Notes: a model not told the origin generated them from the letters alone. 64,000 nucleotides of DNA from Eutrophocola salsuginis (GCA_038147195.1 JAYQTB010000004.1:2170001-2234000), one strand, 5' to 3'; counted from the stretch's first letter, positions 1 to 9,106 are shown. Made by a program: numbers and translations.

Positions 1-1
1 G

Positions 2-856
2 TCCCTCTTCTATATTGAACAGCGTGGCCTTTACTTGGAAAACGGCAAGGCCATGGCCCTCATGCACGACCTGACCGTGAAAATGGACCCGGCCGGCTGG
101 TACCAGCTCAAAGAATCTCGACGGACCTCACTCGCCGAGCTAGATGTCATCCTGATGCGAAAGGATCCGCCCTTCAACCGGGAATACATTTACAGCACCT
201 ATATTCTGGAACAGGCCGAGCGAGAGGGCGTGCTTGTGGTCAACAAGCCACAGGCACTTAGGGATTTCAATGAAAAAGTTGCTACAGTCCTGTTTCCCCA
301 CTGCTGCACTGACGTGCTAGTTACGCGTAACAAGGAACTGCTCACCGATTTCTACAAATCCCATGGAGACGTCATTTTCAAGCCCCTCGACGGTATGGGT
401 GGCACCGGTGTGTTTCGCATCAAGCCGGGCGACCCCAATGTCAGCGTCATCATCGAGATGCTGACGGAATATGGCAACCGCCAGATCATGGCACAGACCT
501 TCATTCCGCAAATAACCGCCGGCGACAAGCGCATCCTGATGATCAACGGCGAATCTGTCGGTTATGCCTTGGCGCGCATCCCAGCACTCAATGAAACCCG
601 CGGCAACCTGGCCGCCGGCGGCAGTGCCAAGGGAGTCGAGCTGTCCGACCGGGATCGCTGGATTTGCGAACAGGTCGGCCCCACCCTACGCAACCACGGG
701 TTATATTTTGTTGGCCTGGATGTCATCGGCGACTATCTCACCGAGGTCAACGTCACCAGCCCGACCTGCGTCAGGGAGCTCGACCTCGCCTTCAATCTCG
801 ATATTGCCGGCGACCTGATGAACTGTATAGAAGGTGAACTGCAAACCAAACGCTGA
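2..856 (+). CDS. gshB: Glutathione synthetase, 5'-truncated by window edge
   Basis: Joins gamma-glutamylcysteine to glycine with ATP, the second step of cytoplasmic glutathione synthesis. The frame is open from base 2, so the true start lies before the window. The visible part carries the family blocks DVILMRKDPPF, KPLDGMGGTGVFR (ATP-grasp glycine-rich loop), ETRGNLAAGG and the C-terminal LTEVNVTSPTC. By comparison with the E. coli enzyme (about 316 residues), roughly the first 30 residues are missing. It is followed by tonB, yqgE and ruvX on the same strand, the order found in Pseudomonas. The first in-frame start-like codon here is a TTG at 35, but conserved sequence continues upstream of it. 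Confidence 0.96.
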   Translation, partial: SLFYIEQRGLYLENGKAMALMHDLTVKMDPAGWYQLKESRRTSLAELDVILMRKDPPFNREYIYSTYILEQAEREGVLVVNKPQALRDFNEKVATVLFPHCCTDVLVTRNKELLTDFYKSHGDVIFKPLDGMGGTGVFRIKPGDPNVSVIIEMLTEYGNRQIMAQTFIPQITAGDKRILMINGESVGYALARIPALNETRGNLAAGGSAKGVELSDRDRWICEQVGPTLRNHGLYFVGLDVIGDYLTEVNVTSPTCVRELDLAFNLDIAGDLMNCIEGELQTKR

Positions 857-892
857 CACTTGTGTGTAAACGAGAACAACTGAACGGTTCTT

Positions 893-1777
893 ATGAACAC
901 AACCGTGATCACTGAAACCATGTCCCTGTCCAGCGAACGCTTCGGTTTCACCATGTTCGTGTCGATTTGCCTGCACGTGGCCTTCATTCTTGGGGTTGGC
1001 TTCAATATTCTCGAACAGGCCAACTCCAGTACCTCGCTGGAAATCACCTTCGCCCAGTATCGGAGCCAAGCAGCACCTAAAGATGCCGACTTCCTGGCCC
1101 AGCAAAACCAGCAGGGCAGCGGCAGCCAGGATGAGACGGCGGCAACTAGCACACCGGTGCAGTCCCGCTTCAGCGATAACCTCATCCAAGAAGTCAGCCC
1201 TTTCGTGGAGAAAACTCTCGAACACCCACTCGTCCAGGACCAAGTGATCAACACGGCTGCCGAAAGCCAGGACATCGCCCGTCAGGATATCGTCAAGGAT
1301 AAGCCGATGGAGGTCCCCGACCAGCCGCTGGAAAACCTGTCAAATTCCGAATTCAACAACCGCCTGGCCAGCCTGCAGGCGCAGCTGGAGATCCGCCGCC
1401 AGGAATACGCCAAGCGCCCGCGCCGTTACACCATTTCTTCGGCATCCACGCAAAAGGCACGCGACATCCTATACCTGAACAGCTGGCGCAAGAAGGTGGA
1501 AGCCATAGGCAATCTGAATTACCCAGCGCAGGCGAGTTCACAAGGCATTTACGGCAACCTGAGACTGCTGGTTTCACTGCGCTCCGACGGCTCCGTGTCG
1601 GAAGTCCAAGTACTCAGCTCATCCGGATACCATATCCTTGATGAATCTGCCATCCGCATTGTGCACATGGGAGCCCCGTACGACCCGTTCCCTCCGGAAA
1701 TGAACAAGGAAGTGGATATTCTCGATATCATCCGCACCTGGCAGTTCCAGCGGAATAACCAGTTTTCCACTTTTTAA
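893..1777 (+). CDS. TonB-family energy transducer
   Basis: A 294-residue protein with one N-terminal membrane anchor (about residues 21-40), a long hydrophilic Gln/Ser/Glu-rich middle likely to span the periplasm, and a C-terminal TonB domain (about 205-290) with YGNLRLLVSLRSDGSVSEV and a final ...IIRTWQFQRN strand. TonB proteins pass proton-motive energy from ExbBD to outer-membrane receptors. The middle is less Pro/Lys-rich than in classical TonB. Its place between gshB and yqgE matches the Pseudomonas tonB3 locus, which has been linked to type IV pilus function; here the nearby pilT is a wreck. No exbB/exbD pair adjoins it. Confidence 0.85.
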   Translation: MNTTVITETMSLSSERFGFTMFVSICLHVAFILGVGFNILEQANSSTSLEITFAQYRSQAAPKDADFLAQQNQQGSGSQDETAATSTPVQSRFSDNLIQEVSPFVEKTLEHPLVQDQVINTAAESQDIARQDIVKDKPMEVPDQPLENLSNSEFNNRLASLQAQLEIRRQEYAKRPRRYTISSASTQKARDILYLNSWRKKVEAIGNLNYPAQASSQGIYGNLRLLVSLRSDGSVSEVQVLSSSGYHILDESAIRIVHMGAPYDPFPPEMNKEVDILDIIRTWQFQRNNQFSTF

Positions 1778-1821
1778 GCTTTTGCCTTGAAAGCGCAGGC
1801 CTGGCCCCAACATTCAGTACC

Positions 1822-2385
1822 ATGACTGAAAAAATGAACCTGACAAACCACTTCCTGATTGCCATGCCGCAACTAAGCGGCTCCTATTTCGGCAATACAG
1901 TTGTGTACATGTGGCAGCACGACGATGACGGCGCCTTGGGAGTTGTCGTCAACCTGCCCCTGCAACTGAAACTCAAGGAAATCTTCAGCCAGTTGGATAT
2001 CGAAGTGCAACGTCCCGAAAGCGGTGAAGCCATTGTGCTGTCCGGCGGCCCCGTGGAAACCGACAAGGGCTTCATACTGCACGACTCGGATGGCCACTGG
2101 CAGTCCACGCTCAGGATCACCGATAACCTGTTCATCACCACGTCCAAGGACATCCTCGACGACATCAGCCGCGGCGAGGGACCGAAGAACTACCTGGTCG
2201 CGCTGGGTTGCTCCGGCTGGAGTCCCGGCCAGCTTGAACAGGAGATTGCCAACAATGCCTGGATCACCTGTCCCGCAACGAAGGACATCATCTTTTCCCG
2301 CAACTACTCGGGCAAGCCCGACATGGCGGCGGCAACACTGGGCTTCTCAATGGTCCAGCTCACCACCGACGTCGGCCGCAGCTGA
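1822..2385 (+). CDS. yqgE: YqgE/AlgH family protein (UPF0301)
   Basis: A 187-residue cytoplasmic protein of the YqgE/AlgH family, whose biochemical role is not settled. Family signatures are the N-terminal LTNHFLIAMPQL, then GVVVNLPL, VLSGGPVETDKGFILH and the later LGCSGWSPGQLEQEI. The start at 1822 (MTEKMNLTN) has a second ATG four codons in, and either is possible. It lies directly before ruvX, as in most gammaproteobacteria, and its stop codon TGA at 2383 overlaps an in-frame CTG of the ruvX frame, suggesting translational coupling. Confidence 0.93.
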   Translation: MTEKMNLTNHFLIAMPQLSGSYFGNTVVYMWQHDDDGALGVVVNLPLQLKLKEIFSQLDIEVQRPESGEAIVLSGGPVETDKGFILHDSDGHWQSTLRITDNLFITTSKDILDDISRGEGPKNYLVALGCSGWSPGQLEQEIANNAWITCPATKDIIFSRNYSGKPDMAAATLGFSMVQLTTDVGRS

Positions 2386-2399
2386 CCACAGGCGAAACC

Positions 2400-2837
2400 C
2401 TGACAGCCCGGACCCTGCTTTGCATCGATTACGGCACCCACAAGATGGGACTGGCCGTCGGCCAGACTGTTACCGGCACGGCATCCGCCATCCCGGTCAT
2501 TCGTGCTACCAATGGTGAACCCGACTGGGGCGAATTGGAAAAGATCGTGAGCCAGTGGCGGCCTAAAGCCTTCGTGGTGGGAATGCCCTACAACATGGAC
2601 GGTTCGGAAAATGATATGACCGTGAAAGCCAAGCAGTTCATCAAAAAGCTGCAGGAACGTTTCGACCTGACCTGCCACACTATGGACGAACGGCTGAGTA
2701 CGCGTGAAGCGAAAGATATAAGCCGGGCCAACGCAGAACGCGGTGGCAAGAAATTCAATGACAAGGCTATCGTCGACAGCTATGCCGCCCAGCTCATCCT
2801 GGAGTCGTGGCTGACGGAAAATTCCAACCAACCCTGA
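2400..2837 (+). CDS. ruvX: Holliday-junction resolvase-like RuvX (YqgF), non-canonical start
   Basis: RuvX/YqgF proteins have an RNase H fold and act in pre-16S rRNA 5'-end maturation and possibly junction resolution. Visible blocks are LLCIDYGTHKMGLAVGQ (catalytic Asp, codon 2427), VVGMPYNMDGSENDMT, DERLSTREA and the C-terminal DKAIVDSYAAQLIL. The ATG at 2445 lies inside the first block and would remove the catalytic Asp. Reading upstream in frame to the stop at 2235, I find no ATG, GTG or TTG. The nearest candidates are CTG at 2400 (after AGGCGA, 4-base spacer) and CTG at 2382 (overlapping the yqgE stop). I chose 2400; the exact start is uncertain, but the product is clear. Confidence 0.85.
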   Translation: MTARTLLCIDYGTHKMGLAVGQTVTGTASAIPVIRATNGEPDWGELEKIVSQWRPKAFVVGMPYNMDGSENDMTVKAKQFIKKLQERFDLTCHTMDERLSTREAKDISRANAERGGKKFNDKAIVDSYAAQLILESWLTENSNQP

Positions 2838-2885
2838 GACAAAAACACCGGCATGATGCCGAAGTTCTAAGAATACCGTCAGAAC

Positions 2886-3620
2886 CTAAATCTGGTTCGC
2901 GTCCTTAGCCTTGCCGGCAGTTTCATTCTCTTCACTCAACCTTTCTGGACAAGGCCAGTCAGGCACTGGTCGAGGGTTTTCATGCCGACGCTCTGGCCAA
3001 TCAGGATGGCCGAATACATCTGAGCGATATTGTCTTCCCTGATCAGGTTCCTGATCGCGGAAGTACCGATCATGATTTCATGGGTCGTCCCACGACCACC
3101 ACCAAATTTTTTTAGCAGAGTCTGTCTAACTACTATCTGCAGAGATTACTATAGCATAGAACACACTATGTATTTTTAGGCTGCCGTAAACATGTCGGCG
3201 GGACGATTGATGTTCTTGGCGACAAAGGTGGCATGTAAGGTGCCAAACAAAATGTGACCTGATTCCGCCGCGGTCAAGGCCAGGCTAATTTTTTAAGGTC
3301 TAAACTTTTCACGGAATGGTAAGGAACACGGCCGCGGTACCGCGGTTCTGGACGAAGGCGTTTACCCTGAAGCGGGCCAGCCCGGGAATCTCGGAGAAAA
3401 AGTCGGACCTCAGGTGTTCTTGATAACCATTGTGCTGTTGATCGTTCATTATCTCGTAGATTAATCCGTGGACTTCCTTTTGATCCATCGAATCGACATT
3501 GATGCGGCAAATGTCGCTATCGACGCTATTCAATGGCGGCATGCCAGCTGTCACGTGAAGGTCGGACGCGTCCTGCTACACGCTGAATTTGATAAGTTCC
3601 TAGATATTCATTGCTGCCAT
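2886..3620 (-). pseudogene. pilT: pilT remnant (type IV pilus retraction ATPase), inactivated
   Basis: Reading the minus strand downward from about 3620 gives PilT in order. The N-terminus ASDLHVTAGMPPLNSVD appears at about 3570-3520, with TAG codons replacing residues near 6 and 13. EVHGLIYEIMNDQQHNGYQ and FRVNAFVQNRGTAAVFLTIP follow, then stops. Near 3285 the sequence jumps to LALTAAESGHILFGTLHAT, and later EIMIGTSAIRNLIRED, AQMYSAILIGQSVGM and TLDQCLTGLVQKG, then a one-base frameshift into the final ..GKAKDANQI. About 100 residues including the Walker A region are gone. Intact pilT lies opposite yggS at this place in Pseudomonas, so this is decay in situ. The stretch holds no other gene I can support. 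Confidence 0.9.
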
Positions 3621-3689
3621 GATTGCACCTATAATCTTGTTATTAATCTAGCAATCAATCCGATGCCCAATTAATGGTTCATAAAAAAT

Positions 3690-4379
3690 ATGCCCCCGAG
3701 CATACCGAAAAATCTGGAAAAAGTTCGCCTACGTATCGTACAGTTTGAGCAAAAATACAGACGACCTGAAGGGGGTGTCAGCCTCATTGCCGTAAGCAAA
3801 ACTCACGGGGCTGAAAAGGTCCGCGAGGCCTGGAATGCCGGGCAGATAGCGTTCGCTGAGAACTATCTGCAGGAAGCTCTGGCCAAGCAGAGGGCAGTGG
3901 CCAAACTCTCCATAACCTGGCATTTCATCGGCCCCATACAGTCCAACAAGACGCGTGACATCGCCGAGCATTTCCACTGGGTGCACAGCGTTGACCGCCT
4001 GAAGATCGCTCGGCGGCTTTCCGAACAACGGCCCACCTCTTTACCCCCGCTTAATATCCTGCTGCAGGTCAATATCAGCGAAGAAAATAGCAAGTCCGGC
4101 GTCAATATCCATGAACTTGATGAAATGGCCAACGCTGTTGCCGGTTTGCCGCACCTAGTGCTCTCGGGCCTAATGGCCATACCGGCGCCCACCGACGATG
4201 TCACGGAACAACGTGATGCGTTTCGCCGCCTACGCAATGCACGGGATAATCTTCTAGCGAATGGCCACGAGGAGTGCCGACATCTTTCTATGGGCATGAG
4301 CCACGACTACGAAGCAGCCATCGCCGAAGGGGCGACAATGATTCGCATCGGCACCGATATTTTCGGACCCCGAACATAA
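3690..4379 (+). CDS. yggS: YggS family pyridoxal-phosphate homeostasis protein
   Basis: A 229-residue cytoplasmic PLP-binding protein (YggS/PROSC family) that buffers pyridoxal phosphate and affects amino-acid balance; it is not a racemase despite the alanine-racemase-like barrel. The PLP lysine lies in SLIAVSKTHGAEKVREA. Other family blocks are FAENYLQEA, WHFIGPIQSNKTRDIAEHF, LQVNISEENSKSGV, GLMAIPAP and the C-terminal LSMGMSHDYEAAIAEGATM followed by IRIGTDIFGPR. It precedes proC, the classic yggS-proC-yggT arrangement. The 230 bp to proC hold only a small hairpin near 4464-4479 and no gene. Confidence 0.95.
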   Translation: MPPSIPKNLEKVRLRIVQFEQKYRRPEGGVSLIAVSKTHGAEKVREAWNAGQIAFAENYLQEALAKQRAVAKLSITWHFIGPIQSNKTRDIAEHFHWVHSVDRLKIARRLSEQRPTSLPPLNILLQVNISEENSKSGVNIHELDEMANAVAGLPHLVLSGLMAIPAPTDDVTEQRDAFRRLRNARDNLLANGHEECRHLSMGMSHDYEAAIAEGATMIRIGTDIFGPRT

Positions 4380-4613
4380 TAAGGACTGGAAATTTACTTT
4401 GATTACATCAAAGGGGAGATGATAGCTAAAGGCAATGTCCGAGCCAGAGACAGGGAGGCCGAGCGCACATAGAAGTGCGTAGGCGTTCGCCTGTGCGATA
4501 CCTCACCCTGGTGCTTTCGCTTTCACAGGCAACTGATAATTTCAGTACCTATTTTCTGGCGATCCGTAAACATCTACAGGTGATGCAATCATCCTTTAAG
4601 GTACAATGCCCGA

Positions 4614-5447
4614 ATGTCTGACGATTCTCTGAAAATTGGCTTCATCGGCGCCGGCAACATGGCGAGCGCTCTGCTCGACGGCCTCATCAGTGACGGTCGC
4701 GATCCGTCCTGCCTCGCGGCGGCAGACACCTATACTGCTAAGCTAGATGCACTCGCCGCCCGAGGAATACACACCAGTACAGATAATGCCCATATCGTCA
4801 CGCGTTCCTCTGCAGTGATTCTTGCCGTCAAACCCCAGGTCATGGCCGAAGTCCTTGCCCCGCTGAGGGAGGTACTAGAAGCCCATGACTGTCTGCTGAT
4901 ATCCATTGCGGCAGGCATTAGCATGGACAGCCTGCAGGCATGGACGCATCCGAAGCAAGCCATTGTTCGCTGCATGCCTAACACACCGGCACTGGTACAG
5001 ACCGGCGCCAGCGCCCTGTTTGCCAACACCGCCTGTACAAATGAACATAGAGCGATCGCCGAAACCCTGCTCGGTGCCGTGGGCACCGTGTGCTGGCTCA
5101 ACCGGGAAGCGGACATGGATGCCGTGACAGCCCTGTCGGGTTCCGGCCCCGCCTATTTCTTCCTGCTCATGCAAGCCATGCAGGATGCCGCCGTTGCTCA
5201 GGGCCTCGACGCTGACGTTGCCCGGCAGCTTTGCCTGCAAACAGCGTTGGGTGCAGCGCGACTTGCCCTGCAAAGCGAGGCGGATGTCGCCGAATTACGC
5301 TGCCGAGTGACCTCCCCGGGCGGTACCACTGAAGCCGCGCTTCGGCAGTTTGAATCCGAGGATTTCAATGCTATGGTTGCCCGCGCGCTGGCAAAAGCTG
5401 CAGACCGATCCAGGGAACTGGCAACTCCTGACAAGAAAAAGGCATGA
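4614..5447 (+). CDS. proC: Pyrroline-5-carboxylate reductase
   Basis: Reduces pyrroline-5-carboxylate to proline with NAD(P)H, the last step of proline synthesis. At 277 residues it is the usual length. The N-terminal Rossmann loop reads IGFIGAGNMASALLDGL. The C-terminal dimerisation and active-site region has ALSGSGPAYFFLLMQAMQDA and TSPGGTTEAALRQFE. It is followed by yggT 48 bp later, likely in one transcript. Nothing unusual in the coding sequence. Confidence 0.97.
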   Translation: MSDDSLKIGFIGAGNMASALLDGLISDGRDPSCLAAADTYTAKLDALAARGIHTSTDNAHIVTRSSAVILAVKPQVMAEVLAPLREVLEAHDCLLISIAAGISMDSLQAWTHPKQAIVRCMPNTPALVQTGASALFANTACTNEHRAIAETLLGAVGTVCWLNREADMDAVTALSGSGPAYFFLLMQAMQDAAVAQGLDADVARQLCLQTALGAARLALQSEADVAELRCRVTSPGGTTEAALRQFESEDFNAMVARALAKAADRSRELATPDKKKA

Positions 5448-5495
5448 GCCTATCCTCTCACGAATAGAAGCAAATTAACAAAAGGCAATAATGAC

Positions 5496-6098
5496 ATGGG
5501 TAGTTCTTTCGGGCAGGTAATCGTGCTGATCGTAAACACCATGGGACACCTGGTGATGCTGGCACTTCTGCTGCGCTTCCTGTTGCAGGCGAACCGAGCC
5601 GATTTTTATAACCCTGTGTCACAAGCGCTGGTGAAGATGACGGCGCCGTTGCTTAATCCCTTGCGCCGCCTTATCCCGCCAAGGCGCAACTTAGACCTGG
5701 CGACGCTGCTGGTGGCGCTTGTCCTTGGCACCCTAGCCGCGGCCCTGATGATCTTCTCGGCCGGTTACGTGCTGCCCGGCATGGGCACCCTGCTGAGCTG
5801 GGCGGTTCTTGGGATCATATCCTATATCCTAAAAATCTATTTCTGGGGACTGCTGATCTCCGTGATTATGAGCTGGGTCGCGCCCTACAGCGGCAACCCG
5901 GCACTGCTGTTGATTCAACAGATCCTTGAACCTGTACAACGCCTGTTCCGCAAATTCATACCACCCATGGGGGGGCTAGATCTGTCACCCATCTTCATTT
6001 TTCTTGGTATCCAGGTAGCGGAGATCATGGTGGTGGGCACGTTGCGCCAGGGCCTGGGCCTAGGCCAACAGGCTGCACTGTTTGTTATTGGTATTTAA
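5496..6098 (+). CDS. yggT: YggT family integral membrane protein
   Basis: A 200-residue inner-membrane protein made of two YGGT repeats, each with a hydrophobic pair around a conserved loop: N-terminal LLLRFLLQANRADFYNPVSQ with PLLNPLRRLIPP, then C-terminal ISVIMSWVAPYSGNP with LEPVQRLFRKFIPPMGGLDLSP. About four to five membrane segments are expected. Family members have been linked to osmotic tolerance and membrane organisation, but no firm activity is established. It sits between proC and metX as in Pseudomonas. Confidence 0.93.
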   Translation: MGSSFGQVIVLIVNTMGHLVMLALLLRFLLQANRADFYNPVSQALVKMTAPLLNPLRRLIPPRRNLDLATLLVALVLGTLAAALMIFSAGYVLPGMGTLLSWAVLGIISYILKIYFWGLLISVIMSWVAPYSGNPALLLIQQILEPVQRLFRKFIPPMGGLDLSPIFIFLGIQVAEIMVVGTLRQGLGLGQQAALFVIGI

Positions 6099-6124
6099 CA
6101 ACACTGACATAAGCTAAAACTATA

Positions 6125-7381
6125 ATGGCCAAGACCATACCAGCCGATTCTGTCGGCATAGTGACACCCCAGCGTATTCATTTCGATGAACCGCTGGAGC
6201 TGCGCAGTGGTCGCATGATCGACAAGTATGACCTGATGGTAGAAACCTATGGCACATTAAATGCCGATAGGTCTAATGCCATCCTGGTCTGCCACGCACT
6301 CAGTGGCGACCACCATGCCGCGGGCTATCATGACCCCGATAATGACAAGGAAAAGCCGGGCTGGTGGGAATGCGCCATCGGACCGGGGAAGGCCTTTGAT
6401 ACCGAAAAGTTTTTTGTCGTCAGCCTGAACAATCTCGGCGGTTGTGCCGGTAGCACAGGGCCTTCGTCGATTAATCCGGAAACGGGTAAGCCTTTCGGTC
6501 CCGACTTCCCTATCATCACCGTACGCGACTGGGTAAAAAGCCAGGCACGCCTGGCCGATTATCTTGGTATCGATAAATGGGCAGCTGTGATCGGCGGCAG
6601 TCTCGGTGGCATGCAGGTCATGCGCTGGGCCATCTCCTATCCCGACCGCCTAAGCCACGCTCTGGTGATAGCGGCGGCGCCGAAATTGTCGGCGCAGAAC
6701 ATAGCCTTCAACGAAGTAGCCCGACAATCGATCACCAGTGACCCGGATTTTCACGACGGCCGTTACTACGATTTTGGCACCTATCCAAAACGCGGCCTGA
6801 TGCTGGCGCGCATGGTGGGCCATATCAATTACCTGTCCGATCAGGCCATGCGCGACAAGTTTGGCAAGGACGGACTCGAAGGTAACTTCGGTCGCGACCT
6901 GCGCACCGGCCAGCTCAATTTCAGTTATGACGTTGACTTTCAGGTGGAAAGCTATCTGAAATATAAGGGCGAATCATTTTCCAGCAAGTTTGACGCAAAC
7001 ACCTACCTTTTAATCACGAAGACCCTGGATTACTTCGACCCGGCGGTGGACTACGACGGCGACCTCAGCCGCGCTTTCCTGGACAGTCAGTGTAAATTCC
7101 TCGTGATTTCATTCTCACACGACTGGCGTTTTCCACCGGAACGGTCGCGAGATATTGTGAATACCTTGCTGAAAGCGAAGAAGCAGGTGAGCTATCTCGA
7201 AATCGAAGCCGCCCAGGGCCACGATGCCTTCCTTCTCCCGATCGAGCGATATATCAAAGCGTTGAAGGCATACATGAGTGTAGTGGCAAGGGAAGTCGGC
7301 GCGGCTACTGAAGAAGAGGCAACGGAAGACACGACCGCCTACATGGGCGCAAACACCGTGATGGACGAAGAATATGAATAG
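6125..7381 (+). CDS. metX: Homoserine O-succinyl/acetyltransferase (MetX type)
   Basis: Acylates homoserine, the first committed step of methionine synthesis. It is an alpha/beta-hydrolase-fold enzyme with nucleophile elbow GGSLGGMQVM (serine near residue 159), an early CHALSGDHHAAGY block and the catalytic His in AAQGHDAFLL near residue 370. The pairing with metW, and the close relatives in Pseudomonas, suggest succinyl-CoA as donor, which the sequence alone cannot prove. The C-terminus carries an acidic Glu/Thr-rich tail (EEEATEDTT). Its last 8 bases overlap the metW start. Confidence 0.93.
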   Translation: MAKTIPADSVGIVTPQRIHFDEPLELRSGRMIDKYDLMVETYGTLNADRSNAILVCHALSGDHHAAGYHDPDNDKEKPGWWECAIGPGKAFDTEKFFVVSLNNLGGCAGSTGPSSINPETGKPFGPDFPIITVRDWVKSQARLADYLGIDKWAAVIGGSLGGMQVMRWAISYPDRLSHALVIAAAPKLSAQNIAFNEVARQSITSDPDFHDGRYYDFGTYPKRGLMLARMVGHINYLSDQAMRDKFGKDGLEGNFGRDLRTGQLNFSYDVDFQVESYLKYKGESFSSKFDANTYLLITKTLDYFDPAVDYDGDLSRAFLDSQCKFLVISFSHDWRFPPERSRDIVNTLLKAKKQVSYLEIEAAQGHDAFLLPIERYIKALKAYMSVVAREVGAATEEEATEDTTAYMGANTVMDEEYE

Positions 7382-7973
7382 CCTGCGTGCGGACCTCGAG
7401 ATCATCCAACAGTGGATCGAACCCGGCATGCGTGTGCTCGACCTGGGCTGCGGTGATGGTTCCTTCCTTGCCCACCTTAAAAGTGAAAAGGATATCTTCG
7501 ATACCGGCCTGGAGATCGATCCGGCCAATATCGAATTGTGCCTAAAGGCCGGCGTCAATGTGATCGAGCAGGATCTGAACAAGGGGCTATCGAATTTCAT
7601 TTCATGCAGCTTCGATACCGTACTGCTCGCTCACACACTGCAGACGGTGCAACGACCCGATGTGCTGGTGGAGGAGATGCTTCGCATTGGCAAAAAATGC
7701 ATTATCACCTTTCCGAATTTTGCCTACTGGCGTCACCGCCTGTCCATGCTGACACAGGGCTATATGCCCTATTCCAAAGCGCTGCCGTACGAGTGGTTCG
7801 ACACTCCCAATATTCATCATTGCACGATTCGTGATTTCGATACGCTGTGTAAAAAGCGCGACATAAAGATCCTGCACAGGACCGTCGTGGACTTTAATCA
7901 TCACAGCAGCTTACTGATGAACATGCACCCGAACTTCTTCGGCATAAATGCTATATATCACTTTACACGCTGA
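7374..7973 (+). CDS. metW: MetW, methionine biosynthesis partner of MetX
   Basis: A 199-residue class I methyltransferase-fold protein with the SAM-binding loop MRVLDLGCGDGSFLAHL and the MetW block CIITFPNFAYWRHRLSML. MetW is encoded next to metX across many proteobacteria and is needed for efficient MetX-dependent homoserine acylation. It overlaps metX by 8 bases, so the two are translationally coupled. Confidence 0.95.
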   Translation: MNSLRADLEIIQQWIEPGMRVLDLGCGDGSFLAHLKSEKDIFDTGLEIDPANIELCLKAGVNVIEQDLNKGLSNFISCSFDTVLLAHTLQTVQRPDVLVEEMLRIGKKCIITFPNFAYWRHRLSMLTQGYMPYSKALPYEWFDTPNIHHCTIRDFDTLCKKRDIKILHRTVVDFNHHSSLLMNMHPNFFGINAIYHFTR

Positions 7974-8033
7974 AGGCTTTTATACGCAGAATTGTTTTTA
8001 ACTAATGAAAACTCTTTACTCACTGAACGCTCT

Positions 8034-8477
8034 GTGACTAACAAACATATTCACAAAATACTAATTGCCCTGTTGCTGTTATTACCCGAAGTCCTGCGCG
8101 CTGAGTCTGCCATCTTTGGCGACTACACCGTCTATTACCAGGCGGTAAACAGCACGTTCATCAATTCCGACATTGCGGAGCAATACGACATCGTGCGCAG
8201 CGACCGTCGTGCATTTCTCAATATCAGCATCTCAAAAAATGCATCCGGAGGGGGCATGACTGCCGTAACGGCTTCAGTCAGCGGCGGAAAGCGTAACCTG
8301 TTGGGCCAGGTAAGTGACATCGATTTTCGCGAAATCCGAGAGGAAAACGCTATTTATTACATTGGTGAATTCGACTACTCTAACGCGGAAATTGTGCGCT
8401 TCACGATCATCGTGCAACCGGAAATGACCGCGCAGTTCCACGAGATACGCTGGGAAACGAGGATGTACAACGAATGA
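8034..8477 (+). CDS. DUF4426 exported protein
   Basis: A small exported protein of the DUF4426 family, function unknown, found between metW and rdgB in Pseudomonas-type genomes. I prefer the GTG at 8034, which gives a clean signal peptide (TNKHIHK, then hydrophobic ILIALLLLLPEV, cleavage after LRA near residue 24). An in-frame TTG at 7992 would add 14 residues ahead of it. The mature part begins AIFGDYTVYYQAVNSTF, typical of the family. Its end overlaps rdgB by 4 bases (ATGA). Confidence 0.82.
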   Translation: MTNKHIHKILIALLLLLPEVLRAESAIFGDYTVYYQAVNSTFINSDIAEQYDIVRSDRRAFLNISISKNASGGGMTAVTASVSGGKRNLLGQVSDIDFREIREENAIYYIGEFDYSNAEIVRFTIIVQPEMTAQFHEIRWETRMYNE

Positions 8478-9106
8478 CCCTCGACCTGTCCCGCATCGTT
8501 CTCGCCAGTAGCAACAGCGCCAAGCTAAAGGAGCTAGGTGCCATCCTGTCCTGCAAAAACGTAACTCTGCTACCGCAATCGGAATTCAATATTCCCGATG
8601 CCATCGAGGACGGCCTCAGTTTCGTCGAGAACGCCATTATCAAGGCGCGCCATGCCAGCAAGCTTTCCGGGCTACCGGCACTGGCCGATGACTCAGGCCT
8701 GGTGGTCGATGCCCTGCAGGGTGAACCGGGCATTTATTCCGCACGCTACTCTCTTCGCTGCGCTGTGCCCGGCATCAGCGGTGATCGGGAAACCGTGGAT
8801 GCCGCAAATAATGCCTTACTGCTGGAAAACCTCGAGCAGGTGCCAGAGGAAGAACGCTCAGCCCGCTTCCAGTGCTGCCTGGCACTGGTGCGATTCCCGG
8901 AAGACCCGATGCCACTGGTTTGCCAGGGCACCTGGGAAGGCCGCATCCTGTTCGAGGAACATGGCGAGAATGGCTTCGGCTATGACCCGCTGTTTTATGT
9001 CCCCGACCATGAATGTGCTTCTGCTGAGCTTGAACCGGCAGAGAAAAACCGTATCAGCCATCGCGCACAGGCCCTGCAGCAACTGGTCGCCAATTTTCCC
9101 TTATGA
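8474..9106 (+). CDS. rdgB: RdgB/HAM1 non-canonical purine NTP pyrophosphatase
   Basis: Hydrolyses dITP, ITP and XTP to monophosphates, keeping deaminated purines out of nucleic acids. Motifs are the N-terminal VLASSNSAKLKELGAIL, FVENAIIKARHAS, LPALADDSGLVVDAL, GIYSARYS, then ENGFGYDPLFYVPD and the C-terminal ISHRAQALQQL. At 210 residues it is slightly longer than the E. coli enzyme (197). It overlaps both neighbours by 4 bases, indicating a tight operon with DUF4426 and hemW. Confidence 0.96.
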   Translation: MTLDLSRIVLASSNSAKLKELGAILSCKNVTLLPQSEFNIPDAIEDGLSFVENAIIKARHASKLSGLPALADDSGLVVDALQGEPGIYSARYSLRCAVPGISGDRETVDAANNALLLENLEQVPEEERSARFQCCLALVRFPEDPMPLVCQGTWEGRILFEEHGENGFGYDPLFYVPDHECASAELEPAEKNRISHRAQALQQLVANFPL

